From Symsagittifera roscoffensis (Eukaryota > Xenacoelomorpha > Acoela > Convolutidae), in NCBI RefSeq assembly GCF_963678635.1, contig NC_087066.1:42441777-42501776 (forward strand): a DNA stretch of 60,000 bases, in the 5' to 3' direction. The position numbers were made by a program, and so were the translations under genes. Of this stretch, positions 42,097-53,881 are shown in pieces; within the stretch, counting starts at the first letter, position 1, and the number at the start of each line of letters is the position of its first letter. The notes under the pieces are model-generated. The model did no database searches and had not been told where the DNA came from. It worked only from the letters and a program-made list of their open reading frames with translations.

Positions 42097-43183
42097 TGGA
42101 CAAGTTATCTTGTAATGTTGAATACGACAGAGCAATTGCGGATCTACAAATGTACACGAATCTGTCTTCTGAAGACAAGTTCGGTTGCATAAAACCCAAT
42201 GAGTCGGATCAAGATGAATTAGGCGCTACAACAGATAAGTGAATTTAAGGGCAAGAGATTAGAAATGAAATTGGTGCCTTGGATTTTATATTAGTTGTGG
42301 ATAATGGATACGAAAGTTCCGACAATATTATTCCCACGTGAATGGTTTTATTGTTGTGGAAACATGCAACAAACCTTTTCGCGACCCGGATCAAAATACT
42401 CCAACAGCGAAAACGTCTAACCACGGAGTCAAACAAGTTTTAGATACATTGACTACAGACCTTAAATCCGCGGCGTGGCTTGTGAAGAATTCGTAAAAAC
42501 AAGTGATCGACAACGGACTAAAGACGATTCTGAGACGCGACAATTTTAGAAGACTAGAGCTTCAGATGACACAAGATTTTAAACTCACGGGATTAGCGAT
42601 TTTGGTAAGATGTTGGAAATAGACTTAGAAGAGCGTGGTCTAGAATTGAAGTTAGACCCGAAAAAAGTGGTTGTTCACCTGGTTCGGATTGGTAACTAAC
42701 TTCTCGATCCAATAGAAATTGTACTGAATATTGACAGCCATGCATAATAAAGTAGTCGAATCCCTATCAATTTGCAAGATGAAGTTAACAATGTCTTCAA
42801 ATCAAAAGTCACATAACAAAACTGGATAAAGTCCCGGACAATAAATTCGTTTCAATTATTTATATTCAACTCGCTCTAGATTCGACACTCTTGAACTTGT
42901 CAATGAACTAGAGTTAAAACCAAAGGCCAAACACAGACAGAAGGATGAGCTGTAACGCGCAAGAGACTTTGATTTCAGACAAGGAAGAGCTATGGTTCTC
43001 CAAACTGGACCTGAAGTACGCTTACTCAAAGCTACGTTTCAGTTAACAGATTTCACAATAATTTCACAAAAATTTCAACAATAATTTCAAAATGACAGGC
43101 ACAGAAAAATTCCAGGCTAGATACTTCAGTGTTACGGACATGCAGGCCGTACTCTAACAGGAATTAAATACAAAATTGTCAGG
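42097..43183 (+). pseudogene. Old Ty3/gypsy fragment, 5' part (protease/RT region)
   Basis: Decayed plus-strand pol. It starts near MDKLSCNVEYDRA and reaches ELWFSKLDLKYAYSKL (about 42990-43035), the first RT aspartate motif, then CYGHAG-type palm sequence. It ends at the CAGG target duplication of the 12-kb element; the reading resumes at 55518 (QFSNDILIVTKG), so it was split by that insertion. Confidence 0.75.
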
Positions 43184-43698
43184 TGTTCTGTATTGAAATC
43201 AGAAACACAATTCTTAAACTTTTACCATATGTTCTGAATTGAAATCAGAAACAAAATTCTTAAACTTTTACCATATGATAGCTTGAAGTTATGTGTTTGC
43301 TCGGTTGATAAATTATCACCACAAGGAAACATTCCAGCATATGTTGTCTCTTTCTGATTGGTTTAACCAACAGATGGAATGTTGAAAATATGAAAATCTA
43401 CGGTAGACAAGCCAAGCAAAAATATACCAAAACATACTCACAACCATCCTAATCATAACTTTCTCAAATCTCTATCTCGATAACTATCACTATAACCATC
43501 AATCTATACCCCATTTCCTTTGATATACAGTTGATGTGTGTCCTCTATACTTGAAATAATAAACTTATTTACGAGTGAAAGAAACTTTGTCTGTTGAATA
43601 AGAATAGAAAAGTCTTAGCAACATTCAGAAAGACCCCTTGTTCTAACTAGCTGCGATTTGGTCGATCGCAATAAGTTAAGTCAAGTTAGTTTGGAATA
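43184..43698 (+). repeat. 5' LTR of the 12-kb element
   Basis: Begins TGTTCTG and ends GGAATA. It starts with two tandem copies of a TTCTGTATTGAAATCAGAAA-type segment about 47 bp apart. A TATATA-like promoter candidate and AATAAA (43556-43561) are present. Nearly identical to 55003-55517. Confidence 0.93.
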
Positions 43699-43700
43699 AT

Positions 43701-43712
43701 TGGTGCGACCAG
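43701..43712 (+). other. Primer binding site candidate
   Basis: TGGTGCGACCAG two bases downstream of the LTR, starting with the TGG that pairs with tRNA CCA. I cannot name the tRNA. Confidence 0.6.
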
Positions 43713-43739
43713 TGAAGCACACAAGTTTCAAAAATTCAC

Positions 43740-44040
43740 TCAATTAAAATGTTCAAAATCTCAAAAAACTGAGCTTATCAAAATTTCAAAAAGTTGAAAT
43801 CATCAAATTTCAAAAATTTGGAATTATCAAAATTTCAAAATTTGAAATTATCAAAATTTCAAAAAATTGAAAATTTCAAAAGTTGAAATTATCAAACTTC
43901 AAAAAGTTGAAAATATCAAAAATTCAAAAGTTGAAATTATCAAAATTTCAAATTTTCTAATTTTACTAAAGTTGAAATTATCAAATTTCAAAATTATCAA
44001 AACTTCAAAACTTTTAAGATCAAATTGGATATCTTAACTT
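43740..44040 (+). repeat. AAATTTC/TTGAAATTATCAAA simple-type repeats in the 5' leader
   Basis: Between the PBS and gag ATG the sequence is a degenerate repeat of TTGAAATTATCAAATTTCAAAA-type units, about 22-25 bp. It looks like expanded leader sequence. Confidence 0.75.
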
Positions 44041-44052
44041 GAAAAAAGTAAG

Positions 44053-45403
44053 ATGGCCGATCACCCAATCGCCCATCCTAACTGGTCTTTTGTATCATTC
44101 TCGGGAAATGATTCAGACCTAAACGCAAAAGCCTTTTGGAATTCAGTTGAGAATAAAAATGTATTCTCACTAGGGCAACCACCCACAGACGCTGGCGCTC
44201 AGCCTAACTGTGATCACAGACAAAAAAGTTTGCTCGGATCTTTATGAACAGAAACAGCTCTTGAATGGTGTACTGATGAAATAACTAATGCTACCACTTG
44301 GGCTGAACTAAAAAAGCTTTTCCTAAAAAGATTCACTGATGGTAGAGATCGATTTAAGCATCGAATTGATGCTGAAAATGCCACTCGACAAGAGGGCGAA
44401 TTAATAAAAAACTACTTCCATAGGATTAAAACCTCAGTCGACAAAGGTTGGCCTGAAAGCATTGATACTACTTTTCATGCTGATGCCGTTGCACAGACTT
44501 TGGAAAAAAATATACAAACGAGACAAAGAACTCAAAAGTATATAGATTTCTCAGTTAAACTTCTAAAACCTTACTAAGAAAGCTCATGAATATATGATAG
44601 AGAATCCTAACGCAGGATGGGAAACGTTTAAAAATCATATAATTACAAAAGATTTAACTTTCATCGTCGCCACTGACCCTGCAAACAAAACATCGACAGA
44701 TAAAATGACATCACTGGAGACGCAAATAAAAGTGTTAACCAAATTGATTAAAAATCAAGAGGTTAGTGCCATAAATGAACAACATTCCTTTCGCCACCGA
44801 GATCCGGATGTAAAAGGCATACCAAATAAAACACGTTTTTGTGATTATTGTAGGATGAACGATCATTCTATCTCTAGATGCTCTAAGAAACAATTCCAGG
44901 ACGAAGTAAATAAATTTCGCAAAGAACTAACAATAAAAAATGATAGAAAAGTGTCATTTGAGACCGACTATAAAGGTAACCCAAATCAAAGAAATTACAA
45001 TCAAAACGATCAGTCAAGAAACAACAACTTTGCAAATCAAAGCGGTCAATCGGGAAATTTTGGAAATACTCCAAATTTCCAGAATCATAGTAAATATGGT
45101 ATTCGTTACCGTAATAACTATAAAAAAAACGGTTATCCAAGAAATAATCAACAGCCATCGTACAATATTCCAATCCCAGGCGAAATGAGTCATGACAAAA
45201 AATACCCAAAACAAAAAACTTTCAGAGATAATGAACAAGCTGCAAAACAGCATTATGACCAAGACAATAGTCAATCCAGCAGTGATCCTAGAGGTCGACA
45301 AAATGACCAAAAGGGATATAACCGAACAAATAGTCGTGATTCTGATAGATCAAGAACACCAGGGTTCAGAATGAATCAAAATCAAATTGAAAATACCCAT
45401 TGA
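44053..45403 (+). pseudogene. Gag of the 12-kb element
   Basis: ATG 44053 opens MADHPIAHPNWSF. An in-frame TGA (44245-44247) and a frame change near 44580 break it. The capsid region (WAELKKLFLKRFTDG...YFHRIKTSVDKGWP) is gypsy-like. The C-terminal part has a CCHC zinc knuckle (CDYCRMNDHSISRC, C-X2-C-X4-H-X4-C) and a long Asn/Gln/Ser-rich, low-complexity tail. Confidence 0.85.
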
Positions 45404-45549
45404 GTAGAAGAAGAAACTAACTACTGTGATGCACTGACAGATATGTTTCCTTTAAACTAATAAAGTCATCGAAGCCGAGTCACCGAAGTCAAGTCACCGA
45501 AGATAGCAATACAAAAGCAAGGATCTATCTCAATCTGTATCATTTCGCC

Positions 45550-45900
45550 ACCGGAGACACAAATAAAAATAGTGGACTGGAAATTGAGTTTATGGTCAAC
45601 CCAGGATCAACCTGTAGCATCATAAATGAACCAATTTATCGAGAATTAAACAAAATTGGACAAAAAATGACTCTTTTTAAATCCCAAAGTAAAGCCAAAA
45701 CTTACAACGGATCTGATATCTCTATGCTTGGCCATACATCAATCGATTCATGCTTTGATATCGACGGAAAGTATCCTACAAACCACAAAGTAGGGATAAC
45801 AGACGAATGCACTGTTAATCTATTAGGAATCGACTTTGTCATTTGTTTCTTAAAGCCCTTTATTTTGTATCCCTGCAGTGGAACTAAAATCCGAAGATAG
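45550..45900 (+). pseudogene. Retropepsin-like protease with altered active site
   Basis: Segment MVNPGSTCSIINEPIYREL and later NLLGIDFV match the retroviral protease pattern, but the catalytic Asp-Thr-Gly is Asn-Pro-Gly here. The frame ends at 45900. It would process Gag-Pol; this copy cannot. Confidence 0.7.
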
Positions 45901-46007
45901 TGTCATCTCATATGGCTTAATAAACAATGATAAAGAATATCCGAATGTTTCTAAAATAGAAACAATCCGACTTAAAGTTCCCCTATATATCTCACACCGC
46001 TCCTCAC

Positions 46008-47294
46008 ATGTATAAACATACAGCCGAAACATATTTTGAAAAAGGAACTACGTTTCTTACGCACAAAGACACGTGTAAAACTGGATTAATTTTCATTAAT
46101 ACCATTTGTGTTCAAACTGAATACAAACTCCCGATTTTAGTTGAAAATCAACAAGACCATCCACTAACCAAGAATAAAGGCGTACTCGGATATGCAGTAA
46201 CAGATATACAAGGAGAAGAAAAAGTATATGCAATCCAAGATTGCGATGAATTTACAGCAACTTTTCCAAACGAAAGTTCAGAATTTGACAGTTGTTTCAT
46301 GTTAAACACACTCGTAAACACCACACTAGAATGTACAAGCCGAGTCTATGATTCTTGTATAAAATTCATCGATTTCCAACAACAACCTATAGTTGAATCA
46401 AACATGCCAATTGCCCAATGCATTTCTGCTGATAGAGCCATGACCCAAGACTTTGCCGAAATGGTCTGTCGACGATATACAAAAATGAGAGATTTTTGTA
46501 GCTATAACAACAGCAACGTGAACGAAATCATCGTTTATCGAGATTCCAGTTCCGGACAGATAATTTATAATCTGATCACCAAGGAAAGAAATTTTCAAAA
46601 ACCTACCTATCAAAGCATTCACTATGCACTAAATGAAATGAAACATCATGCAATTGCTAATAATATTCGTTGTATTGCAATGCCAAAAATTGCTTCTGAT
46701 CTAGACAAAATGGATTGGAAAAAAGTTTCTAAAATCATCGTCGATGTGTTTAGATTCTCTGGAATCACAATTTATGTTTTTGTACCTGGTTGGGAAATCA
46801 ATAGCATGCCTGCACTAGAAGTATTTGATACAGAAAGTGTATCCGAAATATTTGAACAAATCGGTTCTGATATAGTTCAGGCCTGTAACAGCGAAGGCAA
46901 ACTAGCAACCGATTTCTCGGCTGATGCAAAGAATCTTTGCAGACCACTCGTTCGAGACCAGTTCCCAAAAAATAGGAACGAAGAACAAAACGATCAACTG
47001 ATCAACTTTATTGTGAGCGAAACATTTAAATCAGAGGAACTTTATGCATCCAATCAGCAGAAAATTGATAGCACTATTCAATTCCTTTCCGAATTTGATT
47101 TTACACAAAGTGATCTATCGGACGACGTGTTTGTCGATCTACTCCAAATCATCATACAAGACATTGATGTATATTCTCATCATAAATACGATATTAGAAA
47201 AACGAAACACAAGTTCCATATACCTCTTATCAAAATGCTACGTTCAAAAGAAACGACCAAGCAAAATACCCATCCATTTACGAGACAATCTTGA
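46008..47294 (+). pseudogene. Pol segment with TARG1/OARD1-like ADP-ribose macrodomain
   Basis: A 428-codon open frame. Residues about 112-262 (46341-46793) follow the TARG1/OARD1 macrodomain in order: IAQCISADRAM, IIYNLITKERNFQKPTYQS (Lys192 at the position of the TARG1 catalytic lysine), IRCIAMPKIASDLDKMDW (Asp233 at the position of the catalytic aspartate), and ITIYVF. In TARG1 the third segment reads Gly-Cys-Gly before Leu-Asp; here it is Ala-Ser-Asp, so binding may differ. TARG1 removes ADP-ribose from glutamate/aspartate. After it come the gypsy pre-RT region (SDLSDDVFVDLL, VYSHHKYDI) and the start of RT. The frame is joined to protease only after a break at 45900-46008. Family recognition is from pattern; no enzyme test. 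Confidence 0.82.
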
Positions 47295-47995
47295 CAAGTT
47301 AAGGGACGAACTAATACAAGCTGGTATAATACGAGAGTTAAATGAAAATGATGATTTGAACTCCTGGTCCGTAAATCCTGTTGTAAAAATTCCTAAAAAG
47401 GACTACGTAAAACTACTATTAGATGCTCGCTACCTAAATTCAATAAGCGATACTAGTAGTTGTAGCTGGCCACTTGAACCATTACAGGTGTTGATGACTC
47501 GGATAAATGGCTCGTATTTTACAAGCAGTGATTTATCCTGCGCTCATCACCAAGTGCCTCTCACCGAAGAAGCTCAAAAACGTACTAGTTTTATTGTCGG
47601 AGGACGACAATATACTTATCAAGACGGTTTTTATGGTTTAAAACCACTTCCAAACTTCTTTAGTAAACTAATGAGATACGCTTTAAGTCCGCTTATAAAA
47701 ACAAAAAAGGTAATAACTTATATTGACGATACTCTTCTACAGAGTAAAAATAAAAACGAAATGTTTGATACTATTAGAAAATACCACTTTTTGCTTCGTA
47801 AAGCGAACCTTAAAGCAGCTCCCGAAAAAAAAAACATTTTTTTTGCTTACGAAAAATGAAGTTTTTTGGTCACGTGGTATCGAAAGAAGGTCTTTCTCCT
47901 ATAGCTTCTCGCATAGATGATATAAAAAACTTAAAATCACTCGAATTTAAAACCGAAGTACGAGGTGTTCTCGGAGTAATGGGAGTTTATAGTAC
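47245..47995 (+). pseudogene. Reverse transcriptase of the 12-kb element
   Basis: The frame change near 47245 switches from the macrodomain frame. Motifs: LLLDARYLN, YFTSSDLSCAHHQVPL (Asp), FYGLKPLPNFFSKLM and ITYIDDTLLQSKN (YIDD, 47719-47730). Catalytic aspartates kept. After 47860 the frame changes to FFGHVVSKEGLSP-type thumb sequence. Confidence 0.87.
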
Positions 47996-48074
47996 TTAAA
48001 TAATTAACTTTCATGTAGATGCAAAAAATCTATTCGAGCTTGCAAACACCGAAAACAAATTTCAATGGCTACCA

Positions 48075-48455
48075 TGTCATGAAGCCGTTTTTTAGAAATT
48101 GAAAAATAGATTTTGCCATGATATTGCCAATGCAACCCCAAACACTGATTATCCATTTCTTATTCACGACGACTCTTCGAATGGGGGAACTGGATGTATT
48201 TTAATCCAAGCCTTTCCAGATGGAAAGAGAATTGTATCCGCAAACTCCAGAGTTTTCGATAAAGCCAAACAAAAAATGTCACCACAGCATCGTGAACTGT
48301 GTGGTATTATATCTGCTCTTCGAACATATGAATTCTATGTTATAGGTTCACCATTCCACATATATCTATATTGTGACCATAGACCAATTTTGTTCTTGTG
48401 GTCCAGAAAAGGACAACTTTCATACCGATTTTTTTTGAAAATCAAGTTGTGCTGA
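48075..48455 (+). pseudogene. RNase H of the 12-kb element
   Basis: DYPFLIHDDSSNGGTGCILIQ (first Asp), SPQHRELCGIISALRTY (Glu) and YCDHRPILFLW (Asp). Preceded by VFDKAKQ. The frame ends at 48455 and breaks before the C-terminal Asp/His region. Confidence 0.82.
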
Positions 48456-48731
48456 CCAAGCTTCATAATCTACAAATTATCTAGCCACCAGGCACAAACT
48501 TAGCTTTTTCTGACCTTTTAAGCAGAAATGTTTTAATCGCTGATATTAAAAAATATCAAATTGAACATAAAACAATTCCAAATGAAAAAAAGTTTCTTCT
48601 AGACACCGGAGAACAAATTAATTATTCAGTGCTTCACAAAGAAGACAAAAATACAACACACAACGATTGCTATCCAATCATTGCTCAATTACATGGTGGA
48701 CAAAGGAAACTTATAGACATAAGTTAAAAAG

Positions 48732-49234
48732 GTGATTTCAGCATTGAAGAAGCACCAGATTACTATGAAGAATCTTGCAATGCAATCCAGAACACAACAG
48801 ATTTTTTTAAATTTGGCAAACAAATCAACCAAACAAAAAAATTGTCAACCCAAAATATTTGCGAGGAAACACCTGAAGAAATTTCCGCTCTGGATGAGGA
48901 ACTTGATAACCAAGAGTGGATAGAACTTTGCGAGGGCAATGTCGTACACAATTTAATTGACGAGTTTGAACAAGATTTTGAAAATAGAACCAAAACATCA
49001 AAGCTAATTGAACCAATTAGCTTGCACTCAGAAAAAGAAAAAAATGTTTCACTAGATTTAATCATTAAATTGACGGATTTTGCAAAAACTGCTGCTCTTG
49101 ATGTAGAAACAATTGTCCAAGAAAAATTAAAAGATCCAGTAATTGAATCTGTCAAAAAATGGGTCGAAAGAGGTACAAAACCAGAGACCAAACCTCATCG
49201 AGCTCAAGATCAAACTATAAGAGCTTATCTTTGA
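48732..49234 (+). pseudogene. Tether region between RNase H and integrase
   Basis: Charged, Glu-rich segment (ETPEEISALDEELDNQEWIEL) then KDPVIESVKKWV. It links RNase H to the integrase zinc region (SFKLAHSHPLSGHHGE). No catalytic motif; typical of gypsy elements of this type. Confidence 0.55.
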
Positions 49235-49309
49235 CAGTTTGATCTCCTAATCATCGAAAATCAAATTGAATTATTGTGTATTCATGAATATAACGATGAT
49301 TGTTCTCAA

Positions 49310-50487
49310 ACCCCAAAAACATGTTTGCCCCTATCATTATTTCTCAACAGTTTCAAGCTAGCCCATAGTCATCCATTAAGTGGTCATCACGGAGAATCAA
49401 ATACATTAGAAAGTATTAAAAGATACTTCTATTGGCCAGACTATATAAATAGGTAAAAATGTTTCTTCATGATTGTCTTGATTGTCAAAAAAAAACAAGC
49501 CAAAAAGAAAAGATTTAATTGAAGCTCCTGAAATGAAGCAATGGCGTCAATTTGAAACAACGCCAATGAAAACAATTCAAATTGACCACAAAGGTCCACT
49601 CAGACTAATGAGTAACGGCAAAAACTATTTTTCAGTTGTTGAAGACGCATTTTCTCGATATATACAAGTATATCCTTGCAAACACGCCAATTCAGAGGAA
49701 ACAATCAATCTTCTTGAAAAATATATCACATCATTTGGCTTTCCACAACAAATCATTCATGATAATGGAAGTGCTTTTATAAGCAATGATTTCGTTCATT
49801 GTTCATGTGAATTAGGTATTACACTTAGACCGAGAACTACATACGCACCATGGACAAACGGCAAAGTTGAGTTCCAAAATAAACATTTAGCTCAATATTT
49901 CAGGCATTTGATAAATGATGCTGGGCCTTTGCTCATAACACCGCCGTCAATTCAAGTACTGTTTATACGCCATAAAAAATCGTATTTGGCATTAAACCAC
50001 AAATTCGAATAAGGCTAAAACTAGGGTTATTTCGTCATAATGATAAACGATGCATATCAGAATATTGCACCGGCCTTTCACCTCACATTCATAGTGAAGA
50101 AAGTGTTAAAAAATGAAAAATTCGATAAAAATTACTGCAAAACCGAATATCCTCAGAAATTCCAAAAGAGAGAATCTTTTTAAAACAATTTACAGCAATA
50201 CTTATATACATTGCCGCCGCATCGCTAATCAAGCGCATGATTTTCGAAGTCAACATAAGCTAGGTAAACCAATCAAAATTGGCGGTAAAGTATTGCTTGA
50301 AAAAAGATCTAAACCGCTTTTAAGGTACCAAATGCTGCTTAATTTAAGATCTTACCCATATACTGTACTGGAACAAGTAACAGATGTCAACTATAAAATA
50401 GAAAACGATGCAACCTCAGATGAAAAAGTACACCGCAATCATATTGTTGAATACTTCTCAAAAAAAACACAATGCCAAAATTGGTAA
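49310..50487 (+). pseudogene. Integrase of the 12-kb element (DD35E)
   Basis: H2C2-type zinc region (AHSHPLSGHHG, then CLDC) and core with Asp at IQIDHKGPL, Asp at IIHDNGSAF and Glu at NGKVEFQNK, spaced 35 residues between the second Asp and Glu. The C-terminus is GPY/F-like (AHDFRSQHKLGKPIKIGGKV, then VHRNHIVEYF). Breaks near 49456-49482 and 50012-50113. Confidence 0.85.
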
Positions 50488-50735
50488 CTGAATATTCAAC
50501 TAATCCAATGTCCAATGGTTTTTATAATCATCTAACAATTCGACAAATCGACGATTTTAATCAATCCAAAAAGACTGATTTTGCTGAAAAAAACTGAAGT
50601 CAGCTCAGAAAGGCCAAAAAGAACCAAACGTCCAACAAAAAAATTCGGAAGTCCAATTCCATCTAGTCTTATATCCAGATTTGGATAAAAGTAAAACGAC
50701 AAATAGATAATAGAAAAATAAAATTATTTTTTTCT

Positions 50736-51414
50736 TTAAGTTTCGCCCCAAGGCAACTTCGACTCAAAATTATTTGCTATTTTATGTATAATTTTCTTAG
50801 CACACAATAATTCTGGAGTCATTTTGTCGCTTCCTTGTTTTGATTGCTTGCTTTTGGCTACTATCTGCAATACCGGATCTCGTTGCCACCAAGCCATTGT
50901 ATTTCTTTTTAGCATATTTAGCTTTTCTCGTCCCTTCTCCGTGAACATGCTTCTATAGAACCTAAATAGCAGTAAAAAAAATTAGTTTCTAAACGAAACA
51001 AAAACCTTTATGTCTAAAATATAACTCTAGTATTGAAATTGTAATCAAATGATCAAATATACTCTTATCCTCGCCAAGGAGCAGGCCCATCAACTCTATT
51101 GAATCGCTGGACAGTTGGTCAGTTTCCTCCCAACAATTGGACATGATATCAGCATTCCTATCCAAATTGAATTTTATTGTTTGGGCTGACCACCATTCGG
51201 CTTCCCGCAAAAGCGAAACCTCGAACAAATAACTGTCGTTCGTGAATAGCAAATACTCTACCCGTGAAATAAGGAGATCTGATTTATACAGAAGTTCAAA
51301 AAAATTTATCTCCTCCTTTTTCTCATTACTTATATCCCAAAGCGGAATATTTTTCAGAGGCTCTATTTTTTCTGGATACTTGAGCCAGTTATCTGAATCA
51401 TCTTTTTTAGCCAT
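50736..51414 (-). CDS. Antisense ORF pair inside the 12-kb element, unknown
   Basis: Minus-strand frame 51414-50989 (141 residues: MAKKDDSDNWLKYPEK..., Leu/Glu-rich helical) and 50948-50736 (70 residues, basic, helical, containing MAWWQRDPVLQIVAKSKQ). The gap between has a GT...AG candidate (AAAG|GTTTTT to TTTAG|GTTC) but splicing it does not keep the frame, so either an indel is present or they are separate. No domain recognised. It opposes the sense transcript of the element between integrase and env-like regions. Confidence 0.5.
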
Positions 51415-51861
51415 TTTTTAAATTAGTTAGAAGTCAATAAAATCAAGACGAAAGCTTCTACTAAAGTACTAATCTCTGACCAAATGGTGAGAACATTTGG
51501 TTATTTGCAAACTCAAACACATGGTTAAAATATAAGCAAACATGCTCATCACTACCGTCTTGACTTGCAAATTAAACCCCTCCCAACGGCCGTAGACACG
51601 TGCCAGTAAAAACAAACACGGCACAGTATAGTATATCAATTATAACTAAACAGCCGGCTTTGCTAAAACCTGTCTTAAACAAATAAGTTTTATCAGAATC
51701 TGATCTATAATAACCAGCAAAAATAAGACCAGAATCATTCTTTCAAAAATGACCCAACCTCTAAAATCTTTCCCTGCCGATTGATACTTCTCAGCAATTG
51801 CAAAAATCAATAATTTTCAAAAACAGTTTCAAAAATCACCGATCTCGAAGAAGGTGAAATA
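51415..51861. other. Spacer between antisense ORF and env-like gene
   Basis: About 450 bp. It should contain the divergent start of the antisense ORF and the env-like leader. Nothing specific identified. Confidence 0.4.
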
Positions 51862-53861
51862 ATGGACCTTGATCAATCAACGGACCAAATAATCGATGAT
51901 TTGCTGAAAGTAAGTATAATTTTAATTTTCCGCTGCCGTCTAAAACTGAAAAATTTTTTGTTAGCTATATACACTCTCTTAATTTTCCCCAACAAATTTT
52001 CGCTTTTAATCAAGAGAACAATCTCTACACGACTCCGGAGGTTTTGTGATTTTTTCGATTCAAGCGCTAGCCAAAATATAATCACAACTGCTATACACAT
52101 TTCCCACTGATACTTGTAAGCAACAGGGATATGTTAACTTAGGTTACTCAAAAATATTCCCTTTCGCTTCGACGAAAAAATTGTCACAAATACAAATAGA
52201 GGCAAAGTTGATGGCAAATACCACAACGAATGCAGCGATCGCTCTTGGATCCATTTGGATACTTTCGAATCGTACATTCAAAATATTTCCTTAACTTTCA
52301 ATCTAAAAGATGGCACCGTTAATAACTGGCAATATATTCCGTTGCCTTGCCCTATCTATGAAAATGGATGTAAAACAACACCACTGGACCCTTTTGCTTA
52401 TACTTAGAACGAGCCCGAAAACTGCATTTTTTCGGTTCTCAATAAATTCGCAGCAAAAATGATTCGAAATGAAGAGAATTTTTATTTTGTAAAAGATTCT
52501 TTTACTAAAATAACCAACCACCATACGGGAGGTAGAGACACTCAACAATTTATGCTAAAAATCCTAAATAAACCACAATTTTTATGTGGACACCCAAAAA
52601 TAGTCTACCCGACCCGATACAAATCATTGTTCATAGCATACCAAAACGGTTTTAATATGGATACCGGTTTACAAATAAACCCGAGTGCTATTACAGGAAT
52701 TATTCATTCGGAACCAAATTTGACTTATGTGAAATACGCAAAAATGAAAATTATCCCTTTGCACCGGGACAAATAGACTACGAAGCTCATCTAGGAACGA
52801 ACTAGATTATATTCTTTTTCGAAGCTTTTATATGCTTTGAACTGCCGAAAAGGCACTTTTAACGAATCAATGGGAGTTAGAACGCTCCATGATTCTCAGC
52901 TCTTTAATGCTCTCTATCGAAAGCCCGCGTTTAGCCGGCTATATTTTTACCCGAAAATGGTCTATGTTTTTAGAGATCAATGGCAATGTTGCCTGGCTCT
53001 ACCACTGCCCAAAATGTTATTCTCCATTACAATTAATGGATGCATCCTATAATCGGATACCATTTATGTATCGCGAAAAAATTCATTTCGTCGACCCGAT
53101 CACTCGACAAACTTTAAATCGGCAGATCAACAAGACTGCTCCGATAAGCATTTAGATCTTTATCAACTAGATGTTGATAACGATAACTCTTGGATCGAAC
53201 TCACACCCTCTATTACTAGAGTAAGAGTTCCAGATCTTTTTAAGCCGAAAGAAATTAAACGGCAAGTAAAACACTCTCTTGCATCTAGTCATGATGCTTC
53301 TATTTACACTTATGCAGAGATGCACAATTTTTGGAGCATGGTTACTGATCACTCTGAATGAAGGGTATTTTACAAAAAGTAACTCAAACTTTTCTTAATG
53401 CGAGAAAACACTTCTATCCGGACTCGAGTAGCCAATAGTGATCTACGCAAAACATATACTTATACTATCTTATCTCGTCTGATTTTTGGAATAACGAGTA
53501 CACTCGTATTTTTGGTACAATACAGTACTAATTAGAAAGATGCGGAATAATATTCGCCTCTTTCCTTTTCATCAAGTTTATACTCGACGCTCTTAAATTT
53601 GTAATAAAAGTTTCACACATACAAAAACTAACCGGCCGAACTCTTCATTTCGGAAAAATTATGTTAGCCGCCTCTTACAATATATTTTTCACTTCTATAG
53701 TGACTTTAATATTCGCTCAAAATGAGAACGATCAAAATATAGAGCTTGATCATAGGCCTCATGCACCTCAACAAGAGGATTCTGAAAACGAAAATCAGGA
53801 TAAAATTTATCCTAGACTCCAACTAGTCGATTACAATAATCGACCTGCTGTACCGGTCTAA
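51862..53861 (+). pseudogene. Env-like glycoprotein relic
   Basis: ATG 51862 gives a short first segment (MDLDQSTDQIIDDLLK) followed by a strong donor (AAA|GTAAGT, 51910) and an acceptor (CAACAG|GG, 52126), as expected for a spliced subgenomic env message. The later part has Cys-rich blocks (PLDPFAYT..., NEPENCIFSVL, QFLCGHPKIVYPTRYKSLF), which I recognise as an env-like protein pattern found in metazoan gypsy-type elements. Two hydrophobic segments (FLFIKFILDALKFVI near 53570-53610 and MLAASYNIFFTSIVTLIFAQ at 53661) look like membrane anchors. Stops (e.g. TAG at about 52406) and frame changes show it is broken. It suggests an errantivirus-like element, but function is not claimed. Confidence 0.6.
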
Positions 53862-53881
53862 ATTATTTTATGTTTTAGGAT

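Noticed and set aside
44883-45310. Minus-strand frames opposite gag
   Set aside because: Shadows of the Asn/Gln-rich gag tail; the sense frame has the zinc knuckle.
50949-50988. Intron joining the two antisense frames in the 12-kb element
   Set aside because: GT and AG exist, but the splice does not keep frame and 40-46 bases is very short.
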